The notes under the pieces are model-generated. The model saw only the letters and a program-made list of their open reading frames with translations. It was not told the origin of the DNA and did not search any database. A DNA stretch of 64,000 nucleotides from Rhodoluna sp. (GTDB lineage Bacteria; Actinomycetota; Actinomycetes; Actinomycetales; Microbacteriaceae), in NCBI RefSeq assembly GCF_024639375.1, contig NZ_JAHEIM010000013.1, forward strand, positions 1-64,000. The letters run 5' to 3'. The position numbers were made by a program, and so were the translations under genes. Shown in pieces: positions 44,238 through 52,634 of this stretch; the stretch's first letter is position 1, and each line of letters starts with the position of its first letter.

Positions 44238-45906
44238 ATTTCTAAAAACCTGGATTGCGATAATTGCAACCCTGTTGCTGGCATCAACCACCGGCTGCGC
44301 GCAATTGCCTCGAGATGGCCAAATTCAAATTGGCCCAGACCTTCAATCAGGCTTAGAGAGTGATTACCTTTACTACTCACCGGGCAGCCCAGTTGCTGGT
44401 TCAACTCCGGATGAAATTTTGGCGGGATTTCTAAATGCCGGAACCGGTCCGCAAAATGACTACGCCACCGCTCGTGAATATTTGAGTTCTGATCTCAAAG
44501 CCAACTGGGTGCCAAACAAAAATGTGTTGATTCAAGAGGGCCGACCAGAGATCACCTTTGATAACGCCTACGGCGCAACCGTGAAGTTAAAAGTCAAGGC
44601 AGAGGTCGATGCCCAAGGGCAATACACGCAATTACCAAATGGCACCACTCGAGAACTTCACTATAAACTCGCGCTTGAGGCCGACGAGTGGCGCATCGCG
44701 AGCGCACCAGATCTAACCATGGTCATTCAGCCGGTGTTTGATGTTATTTTCCACGGCTACTCGTTGTATTTCTTCGACAACCAATTCCAACATCTAGTGC
44801 CCGACCTGAGATGGTTTCCATCCCGAGCCTCTACGAGCACTCGACTCATTGCGGCGTTGCTAGATGGGCCGTCAAGCTGGCTTCGACCAGGTGTGAAAAC
44901 TGCAATTCCAAGTGGAACGAAACTTTCACTTAGTGCGGTTGCAGTGGCAAATGGTGTTGCCACCGTGGACCTTTCAAATACGGCCCTGCAAGCTTCTGCC
45001 AGCGAACGCAAATTTATGATGGCGCAAATAACTGAGACTCTGATGCAACTGAGCAATGTGCTTTCGGTGCAACTGCTGATTGAACGAGCACCGCAAGACA
45101 TCCTCGCCTTCACCAACCCAAATAGATTTGGATTCGCCAATCAGCCAGTGATATTGCAAAACAGCAACTTGATTGAGCTCAGCGGCAGCAACTCCATGGC
45201 CCTGAGTGAATTTAACACTCCGATGAAAGCAATAAGCCCATCCGACTTTGCCATCACTTCAGATCGCAAACGTGCTGTGTTCTTAAATGGGCTTGGCCTT
45301 TATGCCTACAACACATCCCGAGTTGGAACCGCGCCGCAATTGCTGCTCAAAGCCAAGCGCTTGCTGGCGCCAATCATTGACTCTTCTGGCTTTATTTGGG
45401 CGGTGCCAAAAGACAAAGACCAGCCGGTTTCGGTTTTCAACGCCAATGGTGAACCGGTGGGTTTCTACAGCGGTTGGCTTAATGGCCGCTCGCGAGCCGG
45501 CTTCTCATTGAGCCCAGAGGGTTCGCGTGTCATTCTTACCAGTGCTGGCGGTTCGGTTTATGCGGCAGTGGTTATTCGCGATAAAAACGGAGTGCCAATT
45601 GGCCTCGGTGATGCCATTGAGCCGTTCTTGAACGGAAAATCGATTCGCAAAGCGGTTTGGCTGAAGGATTCCACGGTTGCGATGCTGCACGATGACGGAA
45701 ACAACATGGTCACTCCGATAATCGCGACTCTCGGCGGTGCGAGCTTTGAATTGCCAGCTGTTGCAGGCGCGACCAATATTGCAAGCACGAGCAGCGTGAA
45801 TGGTTTCTACGTGCATACGATTGATGGAGAACTTTACTTCTATAGAAATTCATCATGGATGCCACTTAGGGAAGACGTTGTTGCCATTCACGTTTCTAGT
45901 GACTAG
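44230..45906 (+). CDS. lpqB: MtrB-associated lipoprotein LpqB
   Basis: A 558-residue lipoprotein with signal peptide ending STTGC (Cys at residue 23). Residues about 40-300 include a helical entry domain (DEILAGFLNAGTGPQNDYATAREYLS) and a GerMN beta domain (STRLIAALLDGPSSWLRPGVKTAIP). The C-terminal half is a beta-propeller-like LpqB domain. It interacts with the MtrB outer domain in relatives. Placement directly after mtrAB is diagnostic. Confidence 0.94.
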   Translation: MPKFLKTWIAIIATLLLASTTGCAQLPRDGQIQIGPDLQSGLESDYLYYSPGSPVAGSTPDEILAGFLNAGTGPQNDYATAREYLSSDLKANWVPNKNVLIQEGRPEITFDNAYGATVKLKVKAEVDAQGQYTQLPNGTTRELHYKLALEADEWRIASAPDLTMVIQPVFDVIFHGYSLYFFDNQFQHLVPDLRWFPSRASTSTRLIAALLDGPSSWLRPGVKTAIPSGTKLSLSAVAVANGVATVDLSNTALQASASERKFMMAQITETLMQLSNVLSVQLLIERAPQDILAFTNPNRFGFANQPVILQNSNLIELSGSNSMALSEFNTPMKAISPSDFAITSDRKRAVFLNGLGLYAYNTSRVGTAPQLLLKAKRLLAPIIDSSGFIWAVPKDKDQPVSVFNANGEPVGFYSGWLNGRSRAGFSLSPEGSRVILTSAGGSVYAAVVIRDKNGVPIGLGDAIEPFLNGKSIRKAVWLKDSTVAMLHDDGNNMVTPIIATLGGASFELPAVAGATNIASTSSVNGFYVHTIDGELYFYRNSSWMPLREDVVAIHVSSD

Positions 45907-45965
45907 TTTTCAACAACTTTTTGTCATCGGACTTTATGGGGTAATACCAACGTCAAAATTGGCGA

Positions 45966-46598
45966 ATGGAACTGCTCGATTTATTGCTGCCGAGTGGTTG
46001 TGCCTTGTGCGGTTTGAGCGGGCCGCCGATCTGTCGAAACTGCGAAAATAATTTCAGCGCCCGAGATTTTGATATTCGCCGCAAAACTCTCAGCGGGTTT
46101 GCCGCTACTTCTTATTCCGAAGAAGCCGCCAAACTTATTTTCGAGTTTAAAGAGCGCGGACAAACTTCCTTGGCAAAATATTTTGCATCGCTAATTGCAC
46201 CGCGGCTGACAAGCCTGAAGCAAATTAATGCAATTTTGGTTCCTGTGCCGAGTGGAAAGCGAACCACTGCCACTCGGGGTTTTCAACCAGCACAGGTGAT
46301 AGCCCGCCAATTGAGCAAGCAATGTGGCCTAGCAAATTTCAGTGCCATTAAACCCGTCGCAGAAATTGCCGACCAAGCCGCTCTCACGCGAGAGCAGCGT
46401 GCCACCAACGTGATGCACAGCATGCAAGCAAGCGAAGCCATCCGAGGCAAATCAGTGATTTTGGTGGATGACATAGTCACGACCGGTGCCACCCTGAACG
46501 AGGCGGCTCGAGCTGTGACCCAAGCCGGCGGGCTGCCAATCTTTTTTGTAACTTTTGCCGAGACAATTCGCAAAATTGGCAACGGGTTTGCAAATTAA
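45966..46598 (+). CDS. ComF-family phosphoribosyltransferase-like protein
   Basis: A 210-residue protein with an N-terminal zinc-finger-like pair of motifs (CALCGLSGPPICRNC) and a type I phosphoribosyltransferase domain whose PRPP loop is VILVDDIVTTGATLNEAA. TRGFQPAQVIARQL is also typical of ComF/GntX proteins. In competent bacteria ComF helps DNA uptake; in actinobacteria its role is not established. A TAATAC hexamer 19 bases before the ATG might be its -10. In mycobacteria the same gene stands between lpqB and hpf. Confidence 0.9.
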   Translation: MELLDLLLPSGCALCGLSGPPICRNCENNFSARDFDIRRKTLSGFAATSYSEEAAKLIFEFKERGQTSLAKYFASLIAPRLTSLKQINAILVPVPSGKRTTATRGFQPAQVIARQLSKQCGLANFSAIKPVAEIADQAALTREQRATNVMHSMQASEAIRGKSVILVDDIVTTGATLNEAARAVTQAGGLPIFFVTFAETIRKIGNGFAN

Positions 46599-46647
46599 GG
46601 AGTACCTTTCAGTACACAGGCAAAGTAGCCTGCAGACGGAGGTCATC

Positions 46648-47283
46648 ATGGAAGTCAAAATCACAGCCCGAAACCTCGCGGTATCAGACCGCTTTCGCCA
46701 ATATGTTGCCGATCGCACGCACAAGGTTGAACAGCTAGCCCACAAAGTAGAGTCCCTTCAAATTAAGGTGACCCGACATGACCACAGCAAATCTGCCGGA
46801 ATCGAAGATCAGGTAGAGCTAACCGTTTATGAACCAGGCAACATTGTTCGCGCCGAGGCCCAAGCCGGCGACAAGTTTGCCGCCTTCGACATTGCCCTTG
46901 GCAAGCTCTCAGAGCGTCTTCGCCGGGCAGCCGACCGCCGCAAGGTGCACCATGGCCGTCACGGCTCAGTGGGCACCAGCGAGCTGACCGCTAATGATTT
47001 TGCCAAGCTCGACATTCATGCCGTTGATGGCGATGTGCTGCTAGGCAAGGCAAAAGCCGGTGAAGTTGCCTCGGATGAGGCTGCCGCCACCGACCTGGGC
47101 GAAAGCCCTGTGGTTATTCGCCGCAAGGAGTTTGCCGATCAGATAATGACCGTGGACGACGCGCTTTACAACATGGAGCTAATTGGGCACGATTTCTACC
47201 TATTTCACGACTCAGAGACCGATAAAGCCAGCGTGGTTTACCGCCGCAAGGGTTGGAATTATGGAGTAATTACGCTCGCTTAG
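46648..47283 (+). CDS. hpf: Ribosome hibernation promoting factor, long form
   Basis: A 211-residue long-type HPF. The N-terminal S30AE domain (MEVKITARNLAVSDRFRQYV) binds the 30S decoding region, and a linker leads to the C-terminal dimerisation domain (PVVIRRKEFADQIMTVDDALYNMELIGHDFYLFHD) that joins two ribosomes as 100S dimers. The track start is 31 codons too early; ATG here is preceded by GGAGG at a good distance. It lies upstream of secA as in most actinobacteria. Confidence 0.96.
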   Translation: MEVKITARNLAVSDRFRQYVADRTHKVEQLAHKVESLQIKVTRHDHSKSAGIEDQVELTVYEPGNIVRAEAQAGDKFAAFDIALGKLSERLRRAADRRKVHHGRHGSVGTSELTANDFAKLDIHAVDGDVLLGKAKAGEVASDEAAATDLGESPVVIRRKEFADQIMTVDDALYNMELIGHDFYLFHDSETDKASVVYRRKGWNYGVITLA

Positions 47284-47305
47284 AGTTTGCTGGCAAACCC
47301 AGCGA

Positions 47306-47339
47306 TAGAAGCCTCGGCCCTTATGGGTCGGGGCTTCTA
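47306..47339 (+). terminator. Hairpin terminator between hpf and secA
   Basis: TAGAAGCCTCGGCCC can pair with GGGTCGGGGCTTCTA (15 bp with two G-U pairs) around a TTAT loop. No long U run follows, so its termination strength is uncertain. Confidence 0.6.
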
Positions 47340-47383
47340 GCCTAAGATTGAACAAGTCCCAATCAACGGTCTGGAGCACAATC

Positions 47384-50056
47384 TTGGCATCAATCATCGA
47401 CAAAATCCTGCGCGCTGGCGAAGGCCGAATTCTGGCCAAGCTTCGCAATTATGCCGACGCAGTGAACCACCTTGAAGAGGACTTCGCTCGATTGACCGAC
47501 GATGAACTTCGCAACGAGACCACGGTTCTGCGTGAGCGTTATGCTGCCGGCGAGAGCCTAGATGACTTGCTTCCAGAGGCCTTTGCTGCCGTTCGCGAAG
47601 CTTCAAAGCGAACCCTCGGATTGCGCCACTTTGATGTTCAGTTGATGGGTGGTGCAGCTCTGCACCTTGGCAACATCGCAGAAATGCGCACCGGTGAAGG
47701 TAAGACCCTTGTGGCAACCCTTCCGGCATACCTAAATGCAATTGCTGGCCGCGGTGTGCACGTGGTTACCGTTAACGACTTTTTGGCTGGCTACCAGAGC
47801 GACCTAATGGGTCGCGTGTTCCGTGCCCTTGGCATGACCACCGGTTGCATCATTTCTGGTCAAGACCCTGCCGAGCGACGCGAGCAGTATCTTGCCGACA
47901 TTACTTATGGAACCAACAACGAGTTTGGTTTTGACTACCTGCGCGACAACATGGCATGGCAGCAGGCCGACATGGTTCAGCGCGGTCACTTCTTCGCAGT
48001 TGTCGACGAGGTTGACTCGATTCTGATCGACGAGGCTCGCACGCCTCTGATCATCTCGGGTCCGTCATCCGGAGAAGCCAACCGCTGGTTCACCGAGTTC
48101 GCCAAGATTGCTGAGAAACTTCAGCCAGTCATTGACTACGAAGTTGACGAGAAGAAGCGCACCATTGGAATTCTTGAGCCTGGCATCGAAAAGGTTGAAG
48201 ACTACCTCGGCATTGGCAACTTGTATGAGTCGGCCAACACCCCGCTGATTTCATTCTTGAACAACTCGATTCGCGCGAAGGCTCTGTTCAAGCGCGACAA
48301 AGACTACGTTGTGATGAACGGCGAAGTTCTAATCGTGGATGAGCACACCGGTCGTATTCTTGCCGGCCGCCGCTACAACGAGGGTATTCACCAGGCAATT
48401 GAAGCTAAAGAAGGCGTTGAGGTTAAGGCCGAGAACCAAACTCTGGCAACTGTAACCCTGCAGAACTACTTCCGTCTTTACAAGAAGCTTTCGGGCATGA
48501 CCGGTACCGCTGAAACCGAAGCGGGCGAATTCATGAGCACCTACAAGTTGGGTGTTGTGCCGATTCCAACCAACAAGCCGATGATTCGTATCGACCAAGC
48601 AGACCTGATTTACAAGAACGAAGAAATCAAGTTCAACATGGTTGTCGTTGACATCGCTGAGCGTCACGCCAAGGGTCAGCCAGTTTTGGTTGGTACCACC
48701 AGCGTTGAGAAGAGCGAGTACCTTTCAAAACTTTTGGCTAAGGCAGGAGTTCGTCACGAAGTGCTGAACGCCAAGAACCACGCTCGCGAAGCAGCAATTG
48801 TTGCGCAGGCTGGTCGCCTGGGTGCCGTCACCGTGGCAACCAACATGGCTGGTCGAGGCACCGACGTGATGCTTGGTGGAAACGCCGAGTTCCTAACCGT
48901 TGATGCTTTGAACAAGCGTGGCTTGAACGCCGAAGAAACCCCAGAAGAATATGAAGCGGCTTGGGCAACCGAGTTTGCCAACATCAAGCAGGGCGTTGCA
49001 GAAGAAGCCGACAAGGTTCTTGAGGTTGGCGGACTCTACGTTTTGGGCACCGAGCGCCATGAATCTCGCCGCATCGACAACCAGTTGCGTGGTCGTGCCG
49101 GCCGCCAGGGCGACAAGGGTGAGTCTCGTTTCTACCTATCGCTAACCGACGACCTAATGCGTCTGTTCAACTCAGGTGCTGCTAGCTCGCTGATGAACCG
49201 CGCAAGTGTGCCAGACGACACAGCAATCGAGTCAAAGCTAGTTAGCCGTGCGATTGCTTCGGCGCAGTCACAGGTTGAAGGCCGCAACGCCGAGATTCGC
49301 AAGAACGTGCTGAAGTATGACGATGTGCTTAACCGCCAGCGTGAGGCAATTTACAGCGACCGTCGCCACATTCTTGAGGGCGATGACATCGCGGCTCGCG
49401 TGGATGGCTTCTTGGCTGATGCGATTGGCGCAATTGTTGACGGTCACATCTCAGACCACGCTGGTTCTGACTGGGATCTCGAAGCACTTTGGGCAGAGCT
49501 CAAGGCAATCTACCCGGTTGGTCTAGAGATTCAAGAAGTTTTGGCAGAAGCGGGCAACCGTTCTCGTCTAACTAAGGATTGGCTGACCAAGGAACTAGTT
49601 AGTGACGCTCGCGTTGCCTACGCTGCGCGCACCGAGAAGATCGGTGAGTCGGCAATGCGCGAGCTAGAGCGTCGCGTTGTGCTGTCAGTGGTTGACCGCA
49701 AGTGGCGTGACCACCTTTATGAGATGGATTACCTGAAAGAGGGAATTGGTCTTCGTGCCATGGCACAGCGTGACCCGTTGGTTGAATACCAGCGTGAGGG
49801 CTACGTGATGTTCCAGCAGATGATGGGCGCGATTAAGGAAGAAGCGGTTGGCTTCATGTTCAACATCGAAGTTGAGGTGACCCCGTCACAGCCAACTATC
49901 GACCAGTCTCAGTTGACTTACACCGCTCCTAACGAAGATGGCGCTGCCGAAGTGCACAGTGGCTCTGAGCTGCGTGCCCCGAAGCAGCCACCAGCAGCAC
50001 CGGCTCAGCAAAAGCCTGAGCAAGGTGAAGCTGGTAGCTCTTTCTTCAAGTCTTAG
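47384..50056 (+). CDS. secA: Preprotein translocase ATPase SecA
   Basis: An 890-residue motor driving secretion through SecYEG. Walker A is [38 protein letters not shown] is the DEAD-like motif; [11 protein letters not shown]-like [28 protein letters not shown] and [18 protein letters not shown] complete it. The C-terminus ends [10 protein letters not shown] and lacks the zinc-binding SecB site, as in SecA1 of actinobacteria. The start is TTG, 12 codons into the track ORF: GGAG lies seven bases upstream and (M)[14 protein letters not shown] matches family N-termini. Confidence 0.97.
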   Translation: MASIIDKILRAGEGRILAKLRNYADAVNHLEEDFARLTDDELRNETTVLRERYAAGESLDDLLPEAFAAVREASKRTLGLRHFDVQLMGGAALHLGNIAEMRTGEGKTLVATLPAYLNAIAGRGVHVVTVNDFLAGYQSDLMGRVFRALGMTTGCIISGQDPAERREQYLADITYGTNNEFGFDYLRDNMAWQQADMVQRGHFFAVVDEVDSILIDEARTPLIISGPSSGEANRWFTEFAKIAEKLQPVIDYEVDEKKRTIGILEPGIEKVEDYLGIGNLYESANTPLISFLNNSIRAKALFKRDKDYVVMNGEVLIVDEHTGRILAGRRYNEGIHQAIEAKEGVEVKAENQTLATVTLQNYFRLYKKLSGMTGTAETEAGEFMSTYKLGVVPIPTNKPMIRIDQADLIYKNEEIKFNMVVVDIAERHAKGQPVLVGTTSVEKSEYLSKLLAKAGVRHEVLNAKNHAREAAIVAQAGRLGAVTVATNMAGRGTDVMLGGNAEFLTVDALNKRGLNAEETPEEYEAAWATEFANIKQGVAEEADKVLEVGGLYVLGTERHESRRIDNQLRGRAGRQGDKGESRFYLSLTDDLMRLFNSGAASSLMNRASVPDDTAIESKLVSRAIASAQSQVEGRNAEIRKNVLKYDDVLNRQREAIYSDRRHILEGDDIAARVDGFLADAIGAIVDGHISDHAGSDWDLEALWAELKAIYPVGLEIQEVLAEAGNRSRLTKDWLTKELVSDARVAYAARTEKIGESAMRELERRVVLSVVDRKWRDHLYEMDYLKEGIGLRAMAQRDPLVEYQREGYVMFQQMMGAIKEEAVGFMFNIEVEVTPSQPTIDQSQLTYTAPNEDGAAEVHSGSELRAPKQPPAAPAQQKPEQGEAGSSFFKS

Positions 50057-50511
50057 ATATATCGAACCGAGGTCGCTCGCCATCTATGGTTAATACCTTC
50101 GAGCCGAATGGCCACGGCTTGAAGTCGGTTTGCCACGCTAACCAAAGCTACTGATTCAACCACTCCATCGCGGGGCGATGATTTCATTAGATTCCTAAAA
50201 GTGCACGAGATGTATTTCGCTTTTTGACCGGCCTTGGTTCTTTGGCGCTGCTCTTTGGCCACTTCGTATTGCAATTGCATATATGCATCTTCGGTCAAGT
50301 CGCGGCTTAGTTGTTCGGCGGAACGCATGCCTTTGATAACTTCGATAACCCCGGTGGCAATTACCTTGATTCGCGACTCAGGGTCGGGCAATTCTGAAGT
50401 GCTGTTGTATTGCTGACCGAAAAATTCTTCAGATTCAAGTGGATTGATAACTGTGTGCTTGCGCTGTTTTGCTGCGCTGGTCTGGTTTGTAGCTTTTGTT
50501 GCCTTTTCCAT
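50053..50511 (-). CDS. Rv3235-family (DUF6459-like) protein
   Basis: A 152-residue protein with a polar disordered first 50 residues and a compact C-terminal domain ([34 protein letters not shown], then [32 protein letters not shown]). This pattern fits the Rv3235 family, which neighbours secA in many actinobacteria; its function is unknown. ATG here is preceded by GGGGGAA, better than the track start 28 codons earlier. The gene converges with secA, overlapping it by four bases. Confidence 0.78.
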   Translation of the reverse strand: MEKATKATNQTSAAKQRKHTVINPLESEEFFGQQYNSTSELPDPESRIKVIATGVIEVIKGMRSAEQLSRDLTEDAYMQLQYEVAKEQRQRTKAGQKAKYISCTFRNLMKSSPRDGVVESVALVSVANRLQAVAIRLEGINHRWRATSVRYI

Positions 50512-50651
50512 AATTCCCCCGAGCGACTGTTCGTACAAACACGTTTGTGTCCATTTGTGAATATATTTGGAAAATGATTTTGTAAACAAGAGCAATTATC
50601 AAAATGTGGATAACTATTTACCGGAAATTAAACATTCATCAAAATGCCGTT

Positions 50652-51152
50652 ATGAATTTTGAAAATCTGTTTGAAGATCTTGAAGCACAGTTTGCAAATG
50701 CGCACATGTCGAACGCATCGATTTCGAATTTTGATTCAACAAACTTGGTGATTGTGAAAACTGCAAATAGCCTGCAGCGTGAATTAATTGCACCAATAAT
50801 TGCCACGGATTTTGTTGCCGGACTAGACCTGCTGGTGCCAATTTGGCATGTGATGCCATTTCATGCAGTGCGCAACATAAGGTTCGTCCATGAATTAACC
50901 GAAGACTTACCAAAAGTGCGCCAGTTGAACAAAACTCTCGTTGAGTTTTTAGGTGCAACACCCATGCCAAACCCAGCAAAATGGCGGGTTCTAGGCGCTA
51001 TTGAGCACCAACGAGCGGGTCAAATAGTTGGCTTGGTTGGCAATCTAATTTGCCTGGTTGACCCATCCGAAGGTGGCCTTGTAGCCGTGCCCATCCAAAG
51101 CATTCAAGAACTATCGATTGAATCTGTGGATAAGTTAAATGGCGATTTTTGA
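50652..51152 (+). CDS. Conserved hypothetical protein upstream of the SAF/MinD-like pair
   Basis: A 166-residue soluble protein starting MNFENLFEDLEAQFANAH. It has no clear membrane segment; the C-terminal portion (KWRVLGAIEHQRAGQIVGLVGNLICLVDPSEGGLVAVPIQSIQEL) looks like a small mixed beta domain. I do not recognise a family. The track start is 16 codons earlier, before a DnaA-box-like nonamer; the inner ATG is preferred because protein-like composition begins there. A TTG at its stop starts the SAF gene, so the genes are probably co-translated. Confidence 0.7.
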   Translation: MNFENLFEDLEAQFANAHMSNASISNFDSTNLVIVKTANSLQRELIAPIIATDFVAGLDLLVPIWHVMPFHAVRNIRFVHELTEDLPKVRQLNKTLVEFLGATPMPNPAKWRVLGAIEHQRAGQIVGLVGNLICLVDPSEGGLVAVPIQSIQELSIESVDKLNGDF

Positions 51153-51799
51153 TTCGTCTGCAAAATCAAGGCATGCAAATAACAAGAAAACTTCTTTCAC
51201 CACAGCGCAAGAGATTTCAAAAGCTTTTGCTTGCTACATTTTTGATTTTGGTTTCCATGCTCGCAGTAGTTTTTGTAATTCAAACGAATAACAAAACCGA
51301 AGAATATTTAATTGCTGCTGAAGACTTACCCGCTGGCAGCACGCTAGCAAACTCGCAAGCAAATTTGATTGCGGTGAATCTTGGCTCAAGCAATTCCATG
51401 TACCTTCGTTCGGGCGAGTTGCCAGTGGGTTCATATTTGCTTGGCCCAATTCGCGCAGGGCAGCTCATTCCACGAAGCATGTTGGCAAGTGCTGTAATTG
51501 ATTCTCGAGTTCCAGTCGTAGTCGAGTCTGAGATGGATCTTCCAACAGGGCTAGTGGGTGGAGCATCGGTGGATGTGTGGGTCACCCCGTTAGATGCAGA
51601 GAATAATTTTGGCGAGCCCTTTGGATTAGTACTTGGCGCAGAGGTTGCCAAGGTGCTTGAAAAGAACACTATGTTTGCCGATTCAAAACCTGGAGTCGAG
51701 CTTTGGGTGCCAACCGAAGCAGTGGGGCCTATTTTGCAAGCAAAGGCTTCGGGGGCTTCAATCTCGTTAATCTTGAGACCAACATTTGCCGATGGCTAA
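51149..51799 (+). CDS. SAF-domain membrane-anchored protein (CpaB/FlgA-like)
   Basis: A 216-residue protein with one N-terminal membrane anchor (about residues 26-46) and an outer SAF domain: EYLIAAEDLPAGSTLANSQ, PVGSYLLGPIRAGQLIPRSML and VVVESEMDLPTGLVGGASVDVW. SAF proteins include the pilus assembly factor CpaB. No other Flp pilus genes occur here, so a pilus role cannot be claimed. TTG overlapping the previous stop is chosen; ATG eight codons later is an alternative. It overlaps the MinD-like gene by eight bases. Confidence 0.78.
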   Translation: MIRLQNQGMQITRKLLSPQRKRFQKLLLATFLILVSMLAVVFVIQTNNKTEEYLIAAEDLPAGSTLANSQANLIAVNLGSSNSMYLRSGELPVGSYLLGPIRAGQLIPRSMLASAVIDSRVPVVVESEMDLPTGLVGGASVDVWVTPLDAENNFGEPFGLVLGAEVAKVLEKNTMFADSKPGVELWVPTEAVGPILQAKASGASISLILRPTFADG

Positions 51800-52634
51800 T
51801 GCGCGTTTGATCTCGGTGTGGAGCCCACCCGGTTCAGCAGGGCGCTCAACACTTGCTTTGGCAATCGCTGCTGAAATAGCCGAGGCCGATCATTCGGTCT
51901 TTCTGTTGGATGCCGACGTAGTTTCGCCTTCGCTGGATTTGATGCTGGGCCTAACCGATCACCCAGCCGGAATTGCCGCCGCCTGTCGCTTAGTGAGTGC
52001 CGAGCGTTTTGATCTTGAGCAATTACTTCGGTTGAGCGTCACTTATTCAACGGGAACCAGGAACCTCACCTTGATGACCGGCCTCAGCACGCCATCGCGT
52101 TGGCCTGAACTCACCACCGATCGAGTTGAACAAGTGTTGCTGGTGGCGAGTGCACATTTTGATTTCATTGTTTGTGATCTAGCGAGCCCGCTGGAAGTTG
52201 GGCTGCGACATTTTCAAACCGGTTTGGAGCGAAATGCGCTGACTCGCTGGCTGGCCAGCAGCGCTAACGAATTGATAACTGTTGTGAACGCCGACCCGAT
52301 TGGCGTTCATCGATATCTGGCCCAGCTAGAAAATCTTCAGTCTCTCAAGATCGACGGGCAACAGCACATTTTGGTAAATCGTTTGCGCAACACCGTGCTT
52401 GGCAATTCGGCCAAACAGCAGATCGCCGAGACGCTTTCCCGGTTGGCCCAGGCCTCTGTTTCTGGCTACATTCCAGATGATCCGATAGCTGCCGATTTGG
52501 CCCTGCGCGATTCAATGCCATTGAGTCTGGCGAAGCGCAGTTCCTCGGCGAGGCAGGCCATCGCGCTGTTTGTGCGCAACCAAATTTTGGCTGAGCGCAG
52601 TGACCTTGATAGGCGCGTGGCTAAACTCATTTAG
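51792..52634 (+). CDS. MinD/CpaE-like ATPase with altered Walker A
   Basis: A 280-residue ParA/MinD-superfamily protein. The Walker A region is VWSPPGSAGRSTLALAIAAE: the signature lysine of KGGxGKT is replaced by proline and the P-loop lysine by arginine. VFLLDADVVSPSLDLMLGL and FIVCDLASPLEVG match the switch I and Walker B positions. This pattern is recurrent in actinobacterial CpaE-like proteins as I remember them, so it is probably not damage. ATPase activity is uncertain. It lies between the SAF protein and pdtaS and abuts pdtaS without a gap. Confidence 0.82.
   Translation: MANARLISVWSPPGSAGRSTLALAIAAEIAEADHSVFLLDADVVSPSLDLMLGLTDHPAGIAAACRLVSAERFDLEQLLRLSVTYSTGTRNLTLMTGLSTPSRWPELTTDRVEQVLLVASAHFDFIVCDLASPLEVGLRHFQTGLERNALTRWLASSANELITVVNADPIGVHRYLAQLENLQSLKIDGQQHILVNRLRNTVLGNSAKQQIAETLSRLAQASVSGYIPDDPIAADLALRDSMPLSLAKRSSSARQAIALFVRNQILAERSDLDRRVAKLI

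Noticed and set aside
45800-46051. 83-residue ORF bridging lpqB and the comF-like gene
   Set aside because: It overlaps both real genes in another frame and has no motif.
50528-50541. LexA/SOS box
   Set aside because: The palindrome has GTTC...AAAC arms, the reverse of the usual GAAC...GTTC arrangement, and no repair gene is adjacent.
50605-51133. Replication origin
   Set aside because: Only two DnaA-box-like nonamers occur, with no cluster, AT-rich unwinding region, dnaA or dnaN.
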